Below are positions 61,088 through 64,000 of a DNA stretch of 64,000 nucleotides, piece by piece. A model generated the notes under the pieces. It did no database searches and was not told where the DNA came from. It saw only the letters and a list, made by a program, of their open reading frames with translations. Numbering within the stretch: position 1 is the first letter of the stretch; each line of letters opens with the position of its first letter. Source of the DNA: Enterocloster bolteae (GTDB taxonomy: Bacteria > Bacillota > Clostridia > Lachnospirales > Lachnospiraceae); NCBI RefSeq assembly GCF_002234575.2, contig NZ_CP022464.2, positions 3,968,001 through 4,032,000 of the forward strand. The letters are read 5' to 3'. The position numbers and the translations under genes are program-made.

Positions 61088-62488
61088 TTATAACAGTTTC
61101 TCCAGTTCGCCCACAATATAATCCACTGCCTGGTCCGCACTATACCCATCTGAAAGCATCTTAATCAGGCCATTGCCCAGAATACACTGGGATTCAAACT
61201 CGCCGGCGCCCGGGAACGGTCCATTGACCATGCCTAAACCATTGGATGTTGACAGAATATCAAGCGCCATATCCGGTACCATTTCTTTCAGATTGTCAGG
61301 AAGATTTTCCTGATATTTGGTGTTCTGGAAGAGATCTTCCTTGGCTGGGAACATGGCATATGGATAGCTGAGATAAAAGTCAACCATGTTATCACCTGTA
61401 AACATATATCTCACAAAATCCTTTGCCAGTCCTGTATTGCCGTCGGAAGAAATACTCAATCCAACCCATCCCTGTCCGGAACCTGTCTTTTTTCTTCCGG
61501 GTATTTTAAAATAAGATACATCATCCATGTCATCAGGGGCAACGGACTGCAGTGTATAGTAAATTTCAGGTGTGTCGATTCGGCTCATCACAGTACCGCC
61601 TGCCACCATTTCCCTGACATTTGTCTGTGTATAACCCACGGTTCCCTCCGGCGCGCAGTCCTTCACTAATTTGTAGAGGTAGTCATAGGTTTCCACCATG
61701 GCGGCCCGGCTTTCATCGTCCAGGTCAATATACCACTCACCATTTTCATCCACATTTAAAAGGTCCACATCATTGGCCTGCAGGAAACTCCAAATCGTTT
61801 TCCAGGCATGGAGGTCTCCCAAAGGCAGGGCAAAACCATATCTGTCCTTGGATGGGTCTGTCACGGCCTTACACATATCGTAATACTCTTCCCAGGTTGT
61901 GGGCAGAGTCTCGATACCGGCCTCTTTCAGCCAGCTGTCCCTGTAATAAGCCACATAAGGAGTGATATAAAGAGGAACAGAATATAATCCATCCTCATAC
62001 GCACCTTGAACTGATAAGGATGTACTTAAAAACGCATCCTTTCCCCCTATTTCCTCCACAAGGTCAGATAGCTCCAGCAGGCCTCCCGTACCAGCCAAGG
62101 ACTGGGGATACCCCGTTCCTGTCACCATAATATCCGGTGCGTTTCCTGCCATAATAGCTGATACAATTTTGTCCATGGCCCCGCTCCATGGCATGACTGT
62201 AATGTTAATCTGTGTTCCCGGATTCTGTTCCATATAAGAATCTGCCAGCTTCTGCAGTTCATCGGCCCTCTCTTGCTGTGTCAGCATGGACCACATCTCA
62301 ATGGTTCCTGTCGCTTCCTCTGCAGATTCTGCCTGGGCGGAATCTGCATTCTCCGCGTTGTTTTCTGATACCTTTACCTCTTGTGCATCCTTTGTACCGG
62401 AGTCAGCGCTCTGTCCGCATCCTGCCGCAGCCATCATGACGGCTGCTCCCATAATAACCCCCAGTATCCGTTTCCCTTTCTTTGTCAT
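61088..62488 (-). CDS. Extracellular solute-binding lipoprotein (carbohydrate ABC type)
   Basis: A 466-residue family 1 solute-binding protein. The lipoprotein signal ends AAAGC, after which an acidic Glu/Ala-rich linker (about 25-60) leads to the mature domain starting TGTIEMWSMLTQ. GGGAGG lies seven bases before the ATG at 62488. It binds a saccharide or sugar acid outside the cell for the two permeases. The adjacent enolase-superfamily enzymes point to an acidic sugar or a glycoside of one. Confidence 0.92.
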   Translation of the reverse strand: MTKKGKRILGVIMGAAVMMAAAGCGQSADSGTKDAQEVKVSENNAENADSAQAESAEEATGTIEMWSMLTQQERADELQKLADSYMEQNPGTQINITVMPWSGAMDKIVSAIMAGNAPDIMVTGTGYPQSLAGTGGLLELSDLVEEIGGKDAFLSTSLSVQGAYEDGLYSVPLYITPYVAYYRDSWLKEAGIETLPTTWEEYYDMCKAVTDPSKDRYGFALPLGDLHAWKTIWSFLQANDVDLLNVDENGEWYIDLDDESRAAMVETYDYLYKLVKDCAPEGTVGYTQTNVREMVAGGTVMSRIDTPEIYYTLQSVAPDDMDDVSYFKIPGRKKTGSGQGWVGLSISSDGNTGLAKDFVRYMFTGDNMVDFYLSYPYAMFPAKEDLFQNTKYQENLPDNLKEMVPDMALDILSTSNGLGMVNGPFPGAGEFESQCILGNGLIKMLSDGYSADQAVDYIVGELEKLL

Positions 62489-62512
62489 TTTTGTACCTCC
62501 CATCATTTTTTA

Positions 62513-63616
62513 TTATTTATCATCAGAAGAATACGTACAGTATGGACGTATTCTCTCATATTCAATCTCCACCCCTAACCCCGGCGCCTGGGGAACCATG
62601 ATCTGCCCCAATTCGTTCAGCCTGATAGGTTCCGGAAACATATCTTTTAGCAGTGCGTTTGTATTATTGTCGTAATATTCCGCAATCAGGCCGTTGGGAA
62701 CAGAAGCTACCAGATGTGCGTGTATCTCCTGGTCTCCGTGAGGTGCCAGCAGCACATGGGACGACATAGCTAAATCAGCTACCTTCTTCCACTCTGTAAT
62801 GCCGCCCAGCACCTGGGCATCTGCATTCAGCACCTGGGCTGCATTTGCCTCTATTAACTGTTTAAATCCCCATCTGGTATACTCATTCTCCCCAATGGCA
62901 ATGGGTATGTCCAGTTTTCTTTGAAGCTCAGCACAGCCCTCGATATCATCCGGTGATAAAGGCTCCTCAAACCAGTATATGTTCCTGCGCTCCAGCTCCC
63001 TTCCCATTTTCAGAGCATCTATCCGGTTATATGCATTATTCGCATCTACCAGTAAATGTATATCCGGCCCAACCGCATCCCGTACCGCGTCCACGCGTTC
63101 CAAATCTTCCTTAATAGATACGCCTCCTATTTTCATCTTTACGGCCTTTGCTCCCCGCTTCAGGTTTTCCTTCATTTCGCTCTGGAGCATATCCCATCCT
63201 TTTCCCTCTTCATAATAACCGCCTGCTATGTAAGCCGGTATCCGGTCGGCATATCCTCCCATCATCTGGCAAACGCTTCTGCCCGCCACCTTACCTTTTA
63301 TGTCCCAAAGGGCTATGTCGATGCCGCTGATTGCCCGAGTAGCAAGCCCCTTTCTTCCATATACTTTAGGAAGATACATCCGTTCCCAAATCCGCTCTAC
63401 GTTAAAGGGATCCTGGCCTATGACCCTGTCTTTTAAACTCAGCATTGCCTTTATCACCATATCAGAGCCATGGACCCATCCAACACCGTTTACCCCCTCA
63501 TCCGTTACTACCTCGCATATTACGATTTCAGTTGCAGGATATGTATATTTGCCGTTCCGAATCGGATTTTTGTAGGCAGCGGAATATGCGTGAATCCTGA
63601 TATCTGTAATTATCAT
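62513..63616 (-). CDS. Enolase-superfamily enzyme (mandelate racemase-like)
   Basis: A 367-residue mandelate racemase/muconate lactonising enzyme family protein. The catalytic base motif K160-M-K162 (VKMKIGG), metal ligands D191 (VDANNAY), E217 (FEEPL) and E243 (IGENE), and H293 (APHGDQ) of the second base are all in place. It could racemise, epimerise or dehydrate an acid sugar. GGGAGG precedes the ATG at 63616. It is the first gene of the six-gene operon, with a clear promoter and operator upstream. Confidence 0.88.
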   Translation of the reverse strand: MIITDIRIHAYSAAYKNPIRNGKYTYPATEIVICEVVTDEGVNGVGWVHGSDMVIKAMLSLKDRVIGQDPFNVERIWERMYLPKVYGRKGLATRAISGIDIALWDIKGKVAGRSVCQMMGGYADRIPAYIAGGYYEEGKGWDMLQSEMKENLKRGAKAVKMKIGGVSIKEDLERVDAVRDAVGPDIHLLVDANNAYNRIDALKMGRELERRNIYWFEEPLSPDDIEGCAELQRKLDIPIAIGENEYTRWGFKQLIEANAAQVLNADAQVLGGITEWKKVADLAMSSHVLLAPHGDQEIHAHLVASVPNGLIAEYYDNNTNALLKDMFPEPIRLNELGQIMVPQAPGLGVEIEYERIRPYCTYSSDDK

Positions 63617-63680
63617 TTCGGACCTCCCATTTATTATGCATTTTGTATGTTTTACTATTCTTATTCCTTTTTCTATTAAC

Positions 63681-63737
63681 ACTATATCACTACGCCACAC
63701 TTTATGTCAATAACTTTTGTAAAATTTATTTACAAAA
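63681..63737 (-). promoter_or_regulatory. Promoter and palindromic operator of the sugar-acid operon
   Basis: On the minus strand TTGACA (plus 63705-63710) and TATAGT (plus 63681-63686) are spaced by 18 bases. Directly upstream lies a perfect dyad with 9-bp arms: TTTTGTAAA (63715-63723) and TTTACAAAA (63729-63737), with a five-base AT spacer. It is a candidate ROK-repressor or activator site. Confidence 0.65.
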
Positions 63738-63765
63738 TTATTTTAAATAACTTTTACAGTCAAAA

Positions 63766-63840
63766 ATGGCAATTGTCCCTGGGTTTATGCTCTGCTTCGT
63801 GCTGTTATTGGGCGGCTGTTCCAATGTACAGGGGAAAACA
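63766..63840 (+). pseudogene. Orphan lipoprotein signal-like fragment
   Basis: The short stretch starting at ATG 63766 or 63787 encodes MLCFVLLLGGCSNVQGK, a plausible lipoprotein signal and lipobox (LGGC). Directly after it the frame runs into a poly-A stretch and the terminator hairpin of the neighbouring minus-strand gene, so it cannot be an intact gene. It has no good ribosome site. It may be a decayed gene start or chance. Confidence 0.3.
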
Positions 63841-63880
63841 AAAAAAAAATACCGGGAAGTTCAGAATCTTCCCGGTACGT
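63841..63880 (-). terminator. Terminator of the minus-strand gene leaving the window
   Basis: ACCGGGAAG and CTTCCCGGT form a 9-bp stem around an eight-base loop. On the minus strand it is followed by a run of ten or so T. It comes after the stop codon of the partial gene at 63896. Confidence 0.85.
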
Positions 63881-63895
63881 TTAAATATTATATTT

Positions 63896-64000
63896 TCATT
63901 CAGACAGTTTCCTTATGCTTTCATGCAGCATCCCCAGCCCCTTTTCCGTCCTCTCCACATACGGCGAATCAGCAAGATACTGTTCCAGTATCAGAAGGTT
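63896..64000 (-). CDS. C-terminal fragment of an unidentified protein (runs off the window)
   Basis: The last 34 codons of a minus-strand gene, ending in TGA at 63896. The visible C-terminus includes EQYLADSPYVERTEKGLG and looks helical. A terminator follows. The N-terminal part lies beyond 64000, so the family cannot be named. Confidence 0.6.
   Translation of the reverse strand, partial: NLLILEQYLADSPYVERTEKGLGMLHESIRKLSE

Overview
The window looks like chromosome of an anaerobic gut Clostridia member, probably Lachnospiraceae close to the Enterocloster / Clostridium clostridioforme group. This is inferred from strong AGGAGG ribosome-binding sites, a clostridial glgC-glgD pair, a double-cubane-cluster reductase with its activator, many clostridial DUF families and moderate GC; the species was not established. 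No rRNA, tRNA, insertion sequence, phage or CRISPR array was recognised.

Layout. 0-4.1 kb: LysR regulator, a cyclase-family hydrolase, and a DedA / glycosyltransferase / DUF374 acyltransferase envelope-lipid operon. 4.2-13.8 kb: MFS carrier, large HTH regulator, a carbamoylsarcosine-amidase-like hydrolase with a hydantoinase (cyclic ureide catabolism), a DUF3795 protein and a complete TRAP transporter. 13.8-18.8 kb: DAACS symporter, TolB-like lipoprotein, YciI, CD3324-like, DUF1062 and a NuoE-like ferredoxin protein. 18.9-28.7 kb: a five-gene signalling operon (c-di-GMP response regulator, two hybrid histidine kinases, an Hpt protein, a YARHG lipoprotein). 29-34.4 kb: molybdenum hydroxylase operon xdhABC plus an NCS2 purine permease, behind what I read as a variant purine riboswitch joined to an intrinsic terminator. 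34.7-37.1 kb: glgC-glgD. 37.1-41.5 kb: HAD phosphatase, phosphoesterase, Crp/Fnr regulator, split ThrE exporter, DUF2500. 41.6-43.7 kb: visibly AT-richer MATE/TetR pair. 43.9-48.1 kb: second c-di-GMP locus. 48.4-51.5 kb: activator plus double-cubane reductase, zinc-ribbon protein, ferredoxin-nitroreductase. 51.5-55.2 kb: sugar isomerase-like protein, phosphoesterase, AraC, VOC protein. 55.2-63.7 kb: ROK repressor and a six-gene sugar-acid operon (two enolase-superfamily enzymes, ABC binding protein and two permeases, an argininosuccinate-lyase homologue). The last 100 bases hold the C-terminus of a minus-strand gene running out of the window.

The strongest unusual signal is at 29033-29120. 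A guanine-class purine aptamer with non-consensus junctions overlaps, through its P3 and P1 3' strands, the 5' arm of a 13-bp terminator. That architecture predicts that ligand binding turns the operon ON, which suits inducible purine catabolism. Other signals: a 24-bp coding-phase tandem repeat in front of the large HTH regulator, a 9-codon leader ORF whose stop codon lies inside a hairpin arm, two c-di-GMP proteins with degenerate GGDEF sites, and a sugar-acid operon whose lyase and one dehydratase have altered active-site positions. All functions are inferred from sequence motifs read by eye; no database search was run.
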